A stretch of DNA of 37,336 bases from positions 1 through 37,336 of the forward strand of contig JALLPB010000003.1 in NCBI GenBank assembly GCA_036939975.1, in the 5' to 3' direction. The notes below the pieces were generated by a model. The model did not search any database, had not been told where the DNA came from, and saw only the letters and a list, made by a program, of their open reading frames with translations. Of this stretch, positions 17,498 through 28,015 are shown piece by piece. The position numbers and the translations under genes are program-made. Every line of letters starts with the position of its first letter. Position 1 is the stretch's first letter. This DNA is from Cyclostephanos tholiformis. Lineage: Eukaryota; Bacillariophyta; Thalassiosirophyceae; Thalassiosirales; Thalassiosiraceae.

Positions 17498-18385
17498 CTA
17501 TTTCTTATCGTCCTTTGCAACCGCTGCGTCACAATAGGATAAAAGCTCATGGGGAAGTTGCATGCCAAGTAAGATTAGACCCGAGCAATAATCTTGGACC
17601 GAACGCACGGTCTGACAAACGACAGTCCAAACGCCAAGACTAAGCACTTTGATTTTGTGGAGAAATCCAGTTTTATTGTTTGCTTTTGGTGAAGTGGATG
17701 GTTCATTCATGTCATCACTATTGTCGTCATTTTCATCATCGAGTAAGGGCCCTGTTTGGCCATCGGGTAGGGTCAATGGGAAGTCATTTCTCGGAATACA
17801 CGATTCAGCTTTACCAAGGGGACACCACAATGGACCCTGCTCTTTCGGTAGCAAATATCTCCAATTTCCCTTTATATGTGACGGGTCATTGAAGTCGTAA
17901 ATTGCATGCCATCTGTTGATGAATGGGTCCAGATCAGCACTGAGCATATCTTTCTCATGACCGGGGTATGCCCCATTGAAGGGTCCGAACCTTATGTCTG
18001 TGCTCGTTTCAAGTGCAGGCTCCGTCTTGCAGTAAAGGTTGAAGGTGCAATTTCGACAATCTCGTGTTCGAAGTTGCTTGGAGGCGATGGTGAAGGTGCA
18101 ATTACTGCAATTCCTGACAAATATGCTCCCACTCGATGCAGCGATAAAGATCTTCGAGTCCGAGACGTCATCGATTTGTACTTGATCGCAATAATCGAGG
18201 AGAAGGATTTTGCACTTTTGGCAGTTGTCAATCACAAATGGCTGACCTGCGATGGAGCCTGGATTCTTTGTGAGGATAATATTCTTTTTGTTACGGAATG
18301 TGTACTGTGTCTCCATCTCATGTTTGCGATAGAGATCTTTGTCCGTGAATACTGCGCCATCCGTTGCAATGAACCACTTCGTCAT
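17498..18385 (-). CDS. RP2-like protein (TBCC/C-CAP domain, ARL3 GAP family)
   Basis: The protein is 295 residues in one exon. The beta-helix TBCC domain (about 45-140) follows the RP2 pattern: GQPFVIDNCQKCKILLLD, then GSIFVRNCSNC, then KQLRTRDCRNC, which holds the arginine finger used by RP2 to stimulate GTP hydrolysis by ARL3. RFGPFNGAYPG and the downstream block ending GNWRYLLP also match RP2 in order. RP2 releases lipidated cargo in cilia. Unlike animal RP2, there is no MG-C acylation start, and the NDP-kinase-like C-terminal domain is replaced by an acidic linker and a hydrophobic stretch (about 250-285) that could bind membrane. It diverges from DNAAF10 across only 158 bp, another ciliary gene, which supports a ciliary role. 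Confidence 0.8.
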   Translation of the reverse strand: MTKWFIATDGAVFTDKDLYRKHEMETQYTFRNKKNIILTKNPGSIAGQPFVIDNCQKCKILLLDYCDQVQIDDVSDSKIFIAASSGSIFVRNCSNCTFTIASKQLRTRDCRNCTFNLYCKTEPALETSTDIRFGPFNGAYPGHEKDMLSADLDPFINRWHAIYDFNDPSHIKGNWRYLLPKEQGPLWCPLGKAESCIPRNDFPLTLPDGQTGPLLDDENDDNSDDMNEPSTSPKANNKTGFLHKIKVLSLGVWTVVCQTVRSVQDYCSGLILLGMQLPHELLSYCDAAVAKDDKK

Positions 18386-18543
18386 GATTTTACTTGTGAT
18401 TGTGATCAGAAGAAAAGGAGAGGGCCATTGTTACAATATCAGTTTTAAATTTTTCAAGCGGTGGCTGATCCCCAAAGCACTCGCCACAGCACCAGAACCT
18501 CTCCCCGACACAATTCTCTCCCTCCCAAAATCACCTACCCAAC
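18386..18543. promoter_or_regulatory. Bidirectional promoter of two ciliary genes (RP2-like / DNAAF10)
   Basis: The two ATGs point away from each other with 158 bp between them, too short for two fully independent promoters. The sequence has a C-rich stretch near the DNAAF10 start. I found no convincing RFX X-box, only a weak half-site-like CCATTGTTAC near 18424. Confidence 0.5.
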
Positions 18544-19706
18544 ATGAACACCACAGATGCGCCACAGATGATTGAGTATGCCACCAAGTCTCTCGACTTC
18601 ACCCCACATGATTCCAAGTGGATACCAGGATCCGCAAGAATCGTTTGCTGCGGCATCAGCCCTAGCGGCAAGGGTGCCATCCGTATCTACGAGCTCGAAA
18701 GAAATGGCACGAAAGACATGTTCCACAATCTATCGTTTCGCCCGCAAGGAATCAAGTGCTCTACGTTTGGCGCATGTCCATCGAGCGAACAGAGTATTGC
18801 AGTGGGAGAATACGGTGGAGATCTTGTCATCTGCGATTTAAATCGCCATGGAAGTAGTGGTGAGATCTTTTCTGTTCACGCCCACGAAGGGATTGTGAAT
18901 GCTATCGACGGGATTGGTGGCACTACGTATGGGCCGCAAGAGCTTGCTACTGGCGGAAAGGATGGGTGTGTGAATGTCTGGGATCCCCGAGTTGACAAAG
19001 CAGTCGTCACTCTCAACCCTGACAAGTCATCAAGCGCACGAGACTGTTGGGCCGTGGCGTTTGGAAATTCATACAGCAACGAAGAACGTTCACTCATGGC
19101 TGGATTTGACAACGGTGACATCAAACTGTACGACCTTCGCACAAACACAATTCGTTGGGAGGATAACGTCAAAAATGGCGTAACTTCCATTCAGTTTGAT
19201 CGACCTGATATTGAAATGAACAAGATAGTAGTTACAACCTTGGAGTCAAAGTTTCGATGCTATGACATGAGGATTCAGCATTCTACCGATGGCTTTGCCT
19301 TCAAATCGGAACGAGCACATCGAAGCACCGTCTGGATCTCTAAACATTTGCCACAGAATCGTGATGTGTTTATGACGGGCGGTGGTAATGGGGGATTCAA
19401 TATTTATAAATATAGGTATCCTCAGAAAACGGTAGGGAAACATGAATGTGATGGTGCTCCTATTGGAATTGCTGGGTCTGTAGAGCTTTTGAATTCTCGA
19501 GTAATTTCTACGCAACCCATAACTAGTTTTGACTGGAGTCCCGATAGAGAAGGTCTATGCTGCATGAGCACTCTTGACCAAATGATGAGGTTAGTCCACT
19601 CCAATGTAACCATATATTATGACGTCTTTGAGTTCCCTTATGCATAATTTTCTCAACTCTCGTTATCTATAGAGTGTTCATTGTAACAAAGCTTGACAAA
19701 TATTGA
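18544..19706 (+). CDS. DNAAF10 (WDR92/Monad) WD40 dynein assembly factor
   Basis: Two exons, 18544-19589 and 19673-19706, with an 83-bp GT-AG intron; the protein is 359 residues. The short last exon encodes VFIVTKLDKY, which matches the family's C terminus and confirms the splice. Signature segments include INAIDGIGG-type (VNAIDGIGGTTYGPQE), RDCWAVAFGNSY, NGDIKLYDLR, LPQNRDVF and STQPITSFDWSPD, all nearly as in human WDR92. The whole protein is a WD40 propeller. WDR92 works with the R2TP/prefoldin-like chaperone complex to preassemble axonemal dynein arms in the cytoplasm and is confined to organisms with motile cilia. It is divergent with RP2-like, and its 3' end is 104 bp from the next convergent gene. 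Confidence 0.93.
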
Positions 19707-19810
19707 CATTTTTTATATGAGAATGAGCTAAAATGATCGATATTACCACGGGTAGAGTGATGCCATTAAAAAATTTTGATGGGATTCGCAAGTATCTGAT
19801 AGCAAAATTT

Positions 19811-21047
19811 CTAATTATCATCTTTGTCATCGTCGTCGTCATCATCATCATCGTCGTCATCATCGTCTATATCGATCATTGATGTGCAAACAATTATTAA
19901 TGCAACAAAAACAGCCATAAGAGCAATGAAATCAATACTTGAACTCACCATCATCGTCATCGTCATCATCATTTTTGCCCTCTTTTTTCTTTTTCTTCTC
20001 CTCCAAATATTTTTGTCTCTCCTCTTCCACAAGGGCCAGACCCTTCTTGACCCATTTCTTCTCCTTGTATGCCTTAATCTGTCCGCGAATTGTTGTTATG
20101 ACAAACACTGGAAAGATAGAGTAGAAGGCTAATTTTTTTATAACTTTGTTCTGTTCTTCCTTGGACATGGGTGCCTTGTAACTGTTGTAGGCCATTTTAT
20201 CAGTTAGGAGTACATCTCCTCCTCCTTTTCCTCCACTGTCTGTTTTGGACAGTGAAAGTTTGCCTTTTATTGGTGCAGCGCTGCTGGCTAGAGATAAAAC
20301 GCCACTATCAAATTCTTCGTCATCACCTTCACCAAATCCGAACTCGTCTGATTCCCATTCACTCACTTGACTTTTCTTTTTATTATCTTTTCGCTCCTTC
20401 CTACTTAGACTCTTGCCCCCCGATGCTGCGGCTTCCCCAACTTCAGCATGAGATTCCCCAATAGTCAAGGCGGCTATGTCACCATGTTTGATATCTTCGA
20501 AGGCCTTTTCTCCCTCAACTTCTACCTTTGCCAATATTTCCTCGTACTGTTGCACATTCGCCCCAGGCGCCAAACTTATTTTTCCTTTGATATTTTTGAA
20601 ATCGTTGAATTTGTAGTCGCTTCCACTCAAAGTATTTGTCGCCGCCATCACAGGCGATGCCGCGTGTACTGTGGACCTCGGATAATGGCGAGCCACAGGA
20701 CCGTATAGCAAGGTGGTCGAGATAGCTATGGCCTTTCCGCACTTTCCTAACAGTGCACGTTTACGGCCTGGAAGTCGTTTCACGTTCTGAGTTTCGAGAT
20801 TATTATTGCAGTTGCTGCTTTCATCAGTTCTGGACATGGTCATAATTTGTGAGTATCTGGAACCTCTTTGCGATGGAGCGATTCTGCGACATGTAAACAA
20901 CGTCGACGAACAATCATTGGACGAAAAAGCTGTTGCATGATTGTATTGCAATGATAAAGCTGCGATCATTGCCACACCATAAGAGAGGTATCGTATGGAT
21001 GAAGCAGGCTTCGTGACATCTTTTGTGGAAGAACCTGCAAGACGCAT
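19811..21047 (-). CDS. Plastid-targeted membrane protein of unknown function, acidic tail
   Basis: Two exons, 21047-19949 and 19866-19811, with an 82-bp GT-AG intron; the protein is 384 residues. The ATG at 21047 is the first in frame. A signal peptide ends HATA|F, an ASAF-type plastid motif. A second hydrophobic stretch (about 103-120) ending near VHA|AS could be a thylakoid-transfer signal. A conserved-looking segment follows (FKNIKGKISLAPGANVQ), then basic and acidic linkers, then a span near the C terminus (LAFYSIFPVFVITTI), then a charged helix and a long Asp tail split by the intron. I do not recognise the family. Plastid, probably thylakoid or envelope membrane, is inferred from the leader. 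The Asp repeat is also a (GAT/GAC)n microsatellite. Confidence 0.75.
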
Positions 21048-21570
21048 CTTCACCGTCAATGTCTCAATATCTTAATCCTGTTAGAGTCCGTGCTGAATCA
21101 GCCAAATTTCTAGTTTTAGAGTTACTCTTTCAAGAGGCGTGAGTGCTACTATGGTTGGCATCAAGTGAGGGATCTGACGGTTTCACCATCGCCCCCATTT
21201 CCATCTACCTAGTAGTTTTTTGGCTTCGTCTTCCTTATCTTTTACGATCCCTAACCATCCTGCCTCGTGGAAGTTCAAAACGCAGAGAAACACCACTTCC
21301 GTCCTTCTGTCGCCAAGATTGTCGGGAACACACCAACGAAAAAACAACTCAGAGGAGGTGCGGCATTCCTGTCCGTCGTTTCGTAACTTTGTTTTTGGCG
21401 AGTATTCGCCAAATCGCCAAAAAGGAATCCCATATTTCAATAGGTAGTAATAAGAATTACTACCTAGGTAGGTAGGTAGTTGGATGGCCAGGCGAGGGAC
21501 GGACATGGTAAAGGCGATCGACGACAAACATTGCACCAGGCAGGGTCCGACTCCAGAATATTAGGCAGCT
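21048..21570. promoter_or_regulatory. Divergent promoter region, plastid protein / UQCC1-like
   Basis: This is 523 bp between two starts. Its clearest element is a GTAGG cluster: TAGGTAG at 21441-21447 and CCTAGGTAGGTAGGTAG at 21463-21479, about 90-130 bp before the UQCC1-like ATG. I saw no other motif and no gene. Confidence 0.4.
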
Positions 21571-22801
21571 ATGCCTCCCCTTCACGGCGCAGCCGCTTCC
21601 ATAGGCCGCCGAGGGTGGCGCGCTTCGCATGTCGCCGTAAATGCAAGTAGATCTATCGCCACGAGGGAATTTCTTATTTGCAGATGTCTGCCTCAATCCA
21701 CGCCCTCGCAACAGACTGCACATCGCTGTCGTTCATCGAACTCATCTCCATCGTCTTCGGACTCAGACGTCACCACCAACCTAACCATCGGCGATTATGA
21801 ATTCAACGGCAAAAGCGTATTCAGCAAATTGTGGGACAAATACTCCATCGAAGGCCAGAAGAAGCGCATCATTCTTGGAGAGCGGCTATTTCGTAGTGCA
21901 CAGCATCGGGCAAGTGATCCGTGAGTTGCAACGCCGTAATTCTCTTGCTATGGTCTTCTCATGTAAATATGGTTTGTTGTTTTACCGTATGACTTATCTC
22001 TAAATTTACAACTTTCAACTCAACTGTTTAACCTATAATATTGGGATAATCATCCTTCAGGAGGTGGTTTACTGAAGCAAGAATTCCCTACGAATTTCGC
22101 CCCCGTCATGCGCTGCTCACCATGCATGTATGGTTTCTGCACAAACGCTTGCTTGCGGATAGAGTGGACTCGCATCTCGCTTTGCTAGTGCAGGTAATGC
22201 GTTTGAGCTGCCCTTTCTTTCGCCCCTTCCCCTCTCAAACAAAGTTAGTCTGCTTTTACTAACAATTTATTTTCCCTTGATATTTTAGGAAGAGTTATTC
22301 GACATCCTTTGGAATGACACTCGAGCCCGCATCCGTGCCGAGGGAGTTCACGAACTCACTGTTAACAAACATCTAAAGGATGCGCAGCAACTGACCTTTT
22401 TGCAGTGCACCCATTATGATCATGCCTTTCAAGAGTTCGCCACGGACGACAAAAAACGCTTCGAGGAGTTGTCTGGCGTTAATTGGACGTACGTTTTGAA
22501 CAAGGACGAAGAGGCGTACGTTGACTTATTGAAGAGGCTGACGATGTACGTTGAGTATCAGTGCGTCAATTTATTGCATGGCGTTCCGGACAAGTATTTT
22601 TGGGAGGGTAGAATCCCATGGGGCGACATGCCGGAGTTTGCAAGTATGAAAGACAATGAAGGGAAGAAATTGGCGGTGATGGGGCAAGTGACGGGTATGG
22701 AAATGCTTCCTGAACCGTGGATTAAGACGTTGACTGATGCAGGAGTCGCGTACTACTGGAATACAAACACGGGTGAAACATCATGGAGGAAGCCAAGTTG
22801 A
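21571..22801 (+). CDS. UQCC1/CBP3 complex III assembly chaperone with C-terminal WW domain
   Basis: Three exons, 21571-21920, 22061-22193 and 22289-22801; introns of 140 and 95 bp are GT-AG and keep frame; 331 residues. An in-frame TAG nine bases before the ATG fixes the start. The basic, Ser-rich first 60 residues suit a mitochondrial presequence. The ubiquinol-cytochrome c chaperone domain is clear: HALLTMHVWFLHKRLL, LFDILWNDTRARIRAEGV and ELTVNKHLKDAQ. CBP3/UQCC1 binds newly made cytochrome b on the mitoribosome for bc1 assembly. Residues about 303-331 form a WW domain (PEPW, 22 residues to SW, then P) that is not part of standard UQCC1. The WW is in the same exon, so it is not a splicing guess. 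It probably adds a proline-rich-ligand contact. Confidence 0.85.
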
Positions 22802-23448
22802 TTGTTTAGTTGTTTTCACAAAAGTGGATTCGTAATAAACATGATTACATGGACAAACAAATCAGAATAACGCCTGCATATGTGCCTTTTTTTCACAGTG
22901 ATAGTTCTCTTGGCTGTTTCTCTGCTGATATTCTTTGCTTTTAGTGTGGGTTCTTCACGAGAAATTTCAATAGAATGAAGTCTTTCGATCTTTTTGTTGT
23001 GCTGCGCCATCCATGCATTTCAGTGATCCTATTTGGTCCTGCATTCTTGGCATATGGAGATTCTATTGTGCTCCTCTGTTGTGTTTCAACTGGTATCTAT
23101 CTCATGAAGTACTAGGTATCTAGATGATAGTGATAGCAGTGGTTATTATTATTTATTAGGTAGTACTATTATTATTATTTGTGGCCGAGTAGACAAAATG
23201 GCGGGAACAGACATCCACGCCGCCGGCGTCGTCCGCATGCAGGGCATGCATGGCACATCCACCAGCACATGCAGACACCACCCCACAAAATCTCACATCT
23301 CACTCGTTCGTCATCCATCCGTCCGAAGGAAAAGCCAGGAGAAAATTATCTTCGCCGATAGATAAATTTATCTCCGGGACACTCCTCTGCGAGATATAAT
23401 CCAGGGTGGCATCAACTCTCTGCAAAGGGTTCTCAGCGACTTAAAACG
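22802..23448. promoter_or_regulatory. Intergenic region and IleRS promoter
   Basis: This is 647 bp. The first 300 bases are AT-rich 3' sequence with nothing recognised. The part from 23150 has a GTAGT motif (23158-23165), an ATT microsatellite, TGGCGGGAA (23199-23207), GTCCGCATGC (23231-23240) and CATGCATGGCA (23245-23255). The same three blocks in the same order occur upstream of Sam50. No RNA gene is seen. Confidence 0.45.
23199..23255 (+). promoter_or_regulatory. Three-block promoter module upstream of IleRS
   Basis: TGGCGGGAA, then GTCCGCATGC, then CATGCATGGCA, about 195-250 bp before the ATG. A matching set (one base different in block two) lies at 31476-31536 before Sam50 with similar spacing. 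The first block resembles E2F. The others are unidentified, and the third is partly palindromic. Confidence 0.45.
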
Positions 23449-26400
23449 ATGACGATTATCGCGCCCGGAACGAAACAAACTCTCCTAATGTCCCTTCTCC
23501 TCGCCATCGCCCTGAAGGGGAGGGTGGTCACGTCGTTTCGATCGGCTCGTACCGGACGACTTGTCCGGCGGGCGACGCTCACGTCCTCTGCGTCAGTGGT
23601 CTTACGAGCGAAGGGTGGCGGCGGCGGCGGCGGCGGAGGTGGCGACAGGGATCCCAAACCGCCCAAGAACGTCTACGCCGAGACCATCCTCCTCCCCAAG
23701 ACCGACTTCAACCAGCGCGCGAATGCCATCAAGCGAGAGCCCGAGCTGCAGGGCTACTGGTCCTCCATCAATCTCTACTCCAAGCTCTCGAAAAATGCCG
23801 CGTCCCGATCGGCGGAGCGATTCGTATTGCACGACGGTCCGCCGTACGCAAACGGCGAGCTACACATCGGTCACGCCCTCAACAAGCTGCTGAAGGATTT
23901 CATCAACCGTCATCAGATTCTCAAGGGGAAGCAGGTGCATTACGTTCCCGGATGGGACTGTCACGGCCTACCCATCGAATTGAAGGTATTGCAGACGATG
24001 AAATCGGACGAACGACAGGCGTTGACGCCCGTGACATTGCGCGAGAGGGCGGCATCCTTCGCTAGGGAGGCCGTGAATAGGCAGAGCGCGTCCTTCCAGC
24101 GATACGGCGTCATCGGCGACTTCGACAATCCGTACCTCACGTTATTGCCCGAATACGAGGCGGCGCAGGTCCGCGTCTTCGGCGAGATGTACAAGAACGG
24201 ATACATATACAGGGGTAGGAAGCCGGTGCACTGGAGTCCGTCGAGCCGCACGGCCCTCGCGGAGGCCGAGTTGGAGTATCCCGAGGGACACGTCAGCAAG
24301 TCCATATACGTCGCCCTCGACGTGGTAAGTCCGTCCGAAGCTCTTGGGGAATACGTCGCGGCGCCGGGATATGACGAGAAGCTGAAGGTGGCGATATGGA
24401 CGACAACACCCTGGACGATACCGGCGAATTTGGCGGTGGCGATCAATCCGGACTTGGAATACTGCATCGTGGCCGCCCATGCGACAGTGTTGGACGGGAA
24501 ATCGAGGTTGCTCGTGGGAAGAGAACTGGTCGATACACTAGAGGTGAGTGACTGTTATTAGATACAACGACAAACTGAGCACCCTTTGGGGGGGGGGCGG
24601 ATGTGATAAATTATTCACTGCCATTATTTTTTGGGTTTTTTTATAGTCCAAATTCGAGCTCCCGGAGGGAGAGAAGCTCGAGGTCCTCGCCACCTTCCCC
24701 GGCTCGGCACTAGTCGGGACCACATATCGTCATCCGCTCTACGAACGCACGTCCTCGGTCATCGCCGGGGGAGATTACATCACGACCGAGTCCGGGACGG
24801 GCCTCGTGCACACCGCCCCCGGCCACGGACAGGAGGATTACCTCACGGGGCTTAAGAACGGGTTGGAACTGCTGAGTCCCGTCGACGACGAGGGAAAGTT
24901 CACCGTCGAGGCCGGTTCGTCGACCGTCGTGGGAGATGATTTCGTAGGTAAAAGCGTTCTTGGGGAGGGAAATGTCGCGGTCATTGATGCCCTGCGGGAG
25001 GCGGGGGCGCTGATACGCGCGGAGGACTACGGGCACAAATATCCATACGATTGGAGGACGAAGAAGCCCACCATATTCAGGGCGACCGATCAATGGTTTG
25101 CATCCGTGGAGGGTTTTCGAGAGGATGCGCTGAAGGCTGTAGATACGGTGAGTCCGTTCGCTGTTTCTCCTCACTTTACAGCTATCATCTGCAATAACCT
25201 CTACACATCTCTGATATATGTGCTACACCTGAATCATGTTAGGTTCAGTGGATACCGGATGTAGGTAAAAATCGCATTAATTCTTTCATAGTCTCCCGAG
25301 GCGACTGGTGCATCTCTCGTCAACGCTCGTGGGGTGTCCCGATTCCCGTCTTCTATGACAAGGAGACCGCGGGAACCCGTGTCCTTCTCGATGAGGATAC
25401 GCTGAATCACGTGCAATCGATTTTCGCAGAGCATGGCAGTGACGCTTGGTGGAAAATGGACGTGGTTGATCTCCTTCCAGAGAAGTACAAGGGCGAAGCT
25501 GATAAATGGACGAAGGGAACGGACACCATGGACGTGTGGTTCGATTCTGGTTCTTCCTGGGCTGGTGTGATGCAAGAACGCGCGGGGAAGGAGCTTGGGC
25601 TGAGTTTTCCTGCAGACATTTACTTGGAGGGGAGTGATCAGCATAGGGGATGGTTTCAGTCCAGTTTGTTAACATCCGTGGCGGCTAACAACGGACAGGC
25701 TCCGTTCAAGGCGGTCCTGACTCATGGATTCGTTCTTGATGAAAAGGGATTCAAAATGTCTAAGAGTCTTGGAAATGTCGTTAATCCATTATCGATCATA
25801 GAGGGCGGAAATAACAAAAAGGAAGAGCCGGCGTATGGTGCTGATGTATTGCGTCTTTGGGTAGCCTCCGTGGATTATGCTGGAGATGTTCGAGTTGGGT
25901 CGAACATCATCAAGCAAACATTTGAATCTTATCGTAAGCTTCGCAATACCGCTCGGTACCTTGTTGGAAACCTGGCTGATTACGATCCATCGAAGGATGC
26001 TATTCTATACGAGGACTTGCCATCTATGGACAAGTGGATGTTGGGGACAATGTCTCAAGTGTTGAATGAGGTGGATGATGCCTACTCTAATTACCAATTC
26101 AGCCGGGTTAGCAATGAGCTGTTGCGATTTGCCACCGCGGACTTGTCAAACTTCTATTTGGATGTTGCCAAGGACCGTCTATACATTTCAGCTGTAAATG
26201 ATCCCCGAAGGAGAAGTTGTCAGACTGTCATCCATGCATTGCTCGAAGGTTTTGCTAAAGCTATGGCACCTATTCTACCCCACATGGCAGAGGATATATG
26301 GCAAAATCTTCCGTTCAAGGCAGATGGCGATGATTCGTCAGTGTTTGAGGATGGTTATTCCAAAGAACTCATGTCCTATCCTGCGTTTGACACGGAGATG

Positions 26401-26895
26401 TGGAACTTGGTGCGTGATGTTAGGTCAGATGTCAACCAAGTCTTGGAGGTTGCTCGTCAAGACAAATTGGTGGGGGCGTCTTTGGATGCAGCGGCCTACA
26501 TTTACACCTCGGATGAAAATGTTAGAAAAGTTCTGGATCTGTTGGACGGGGATGAGAGTCTGGTCACTCCTAGTGTGAAGACCAATGGTGTGGATGAGCT
26601 TCGTACAGCTCTTATGATTTCACAGGTGAATATAGTAGACTCCGCGGAACAAGTGACGAGCTCCTGTGATGCTGCCTACATTGCCAAGGGTGAACTAAGT
26701 GGGTGCTTGATTGGCGTGACGAAAGCAGAGGGTACCAAATGTGGGCGTTGTTGGTTTTATGATAGAGAGGTTGGTAATCATGACAGATACGGGGAAGATC
26801 TTTGCCAGAGATGTGATGAGGCCATTCACTCGTGGGAAGAATTGAGTGGTAGCAAATTCACCACAGCTGTGTTAGAGGATGCACCAATAGCTTAG
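23449..26895 (+). CDS. Isoleucyl-tRNA synthetase, bacterial/organellar type
   Basis: Three exons, 23449-24543, 24647-25147 and 25243-26895; introns of 103 and 95 bp, all phase 0; 1082 residues. Class I signatures are intact: HIGH at 138-141 in PYANGELHIGHALNK and KMSKS at about 703-707. The editing (CP1) domain contains TTPWTIPAN and ESGTGLVHTAPGHGQED. The C terminus has a CGRC...CQRC zinc finger, typical of the bacterial form. It charges tRNA-Ile. The leader has a hydrophobic core then VVTS|F, an ASAF-type plastid signal, and a basic stretch plus a Gly-rich run before the enzyme. Met14 could start a second isoform. Diatoms often use one organellar enzyme for both plastid and mitochondrion. 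This looks like such an enzyme; dual targeting is inferred. Confidence 0.95.
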
Positions 26896-27039
26896 TTAGT
26901 CATCCATCACCTCGTAAAATCACACAAATCGTCATTATTTTTGATAGCGCCATTAAGAATCCAACTATCTTCACTGGTGCTACAGTGCAACAGTTTATCT
27001 TCCTGATATCTTGCTTTTGCCGAACGCGGAGGTTCTCTA

Positions 27040-27748
27040 TCAAACGTCGTGGCTGAACTCACAATTATTCGACTTCTTACAACTTCCATTCTTTGCGAAG
27101 AACTTGCACACTAGCTTTGATTTTTTCTCAGTCTTTTCCTTGTTATCACCCCTTTTGTCATGTTTCTTAATTTCAGTCGTTTTGCCGTCATCCCATTTGC
27201 CATGCATGGACCCAGTCGTCTTATCCGACGACTTATCAACAACACTTCCCTTTTTATTCATTTCCATCTCGACTGGCCGTGCAAACCGGCACTGAGTCTC
27301 ATCATCTCTCTTTTTGCTGCAGAAGAAGAAATACTTGCCAACGGCCCTCGAGTTTTCACCGCCCTCCTTTGAACGTTTCACCTTATTCAACCGAGAGGGG
27401 ATTCCGCAAAAACCTGCGATCGAACACACGAGTGCAGAGGTCGTTGTTAACAGGGATCGTCGGACGCCGAAATCTTGTCACAGGCCCAAAAGACTTACAG
27501 TTTGGAGGCGGTATCTTTTGCAATAATTTCGCCTTCTCTATATCATCGGGTGACGGATCCTGGCCGGTGACAGGAACGTGATCGGACTTGCGCTGTCGCT
27601 TTGCCCCCGTCTTCTTCGTCGGGCACACTTGGATCCAATGCCCAGGAGTCGAGCAAAGACGGCAGACGTAGCCATCGGGTGGGACGGATTCCACCTTCCG
27701 TTTTTTATCCGTGTCCACCACGACGATTTCGGAATCTTCTCCTGCCAT
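27040..27748 (-). CDS. Triple zinc-finger protein: CCHC knuckle, GRF-like finger, CCCH finger
   Basis: Two exons, 27748-27499 and 27413-27040; the 85-bp GT-AG intron splits the Cys84 codon; 207 residues. A zinc knuckle is at C29-x2-C32-x4-H37-x4-C42. The spliced product then reads NCFCGIPSRL...NSRAVGKYFFFC...CRFAR, a GRF-type zinc finger (CxCG, then GR/K-Y-F-x-C, then C-x-F). A CCCH finger ends the protein (C186-x8-C195-x5-C201-x3-H205). All three are nucleic-acid-binding folds, so an RNA or single-stranded DNA role is likely. GRF fingers bind single-stranded DNA or RNA in topoisomerase III and in ZCCHC4. I know no named family with this three-part order. It converges with IleRS, 144 bp between stops. 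Confidence 0.8.
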
Positions 27749-28015
27749 TGTTTGGGCCTGCCCTCTCTCTGGAGAACGATATGGCGTTGGTTGGCTGTAA
27801 ATTTTTGATCACTCTTCCCGCCATCTTAGCACGATACGTATCTCATATCTCCGTAAGTATCATACTAATACGATTTTGACACTCTGTGGGTTTTCTTCTT
27901 CTTTTCTCTCTTTTCTTTTGGAACCCCAAAGAGCGACACAACGCTAAAACCTGACTGACGCCGCCATGCCAGCTGAAGAATTCTGCAGTCCCGACACCCT
28001 CGATCGGACATAGCG
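27749..28015. promoter_or_regulatory. Divergent promoter, zinc-finger gene / DUF1997-like gene
   Basis: This 267-bp spacer contains TTCCCGCCA at 27815-27823, the reverse complement of the TGGCGGGAA 9-mer, 67 bp upstream of the zinc-finger ATG and 193 bp upstream of the plus-strand ATG. No GGTAGG cluster was noticed. Confidence 0.4.

Noticed and set aside
18386..18543. RFX X-box for ciliary genes
   Set aside because: Only a weak half-site-like match (CCATTGTTAC) is present; the paired consensus is absent, and no equivalent occurs in the CFAP53-like promoter.
25243..25290. A possible extra short intron after GGATGTAG near 25264 in IleRS
   Set aside because: Reading straight through gives VQWIPDVGKNRINSFIVSRG, the conserved IleRS sequence, so this stretch is exon.
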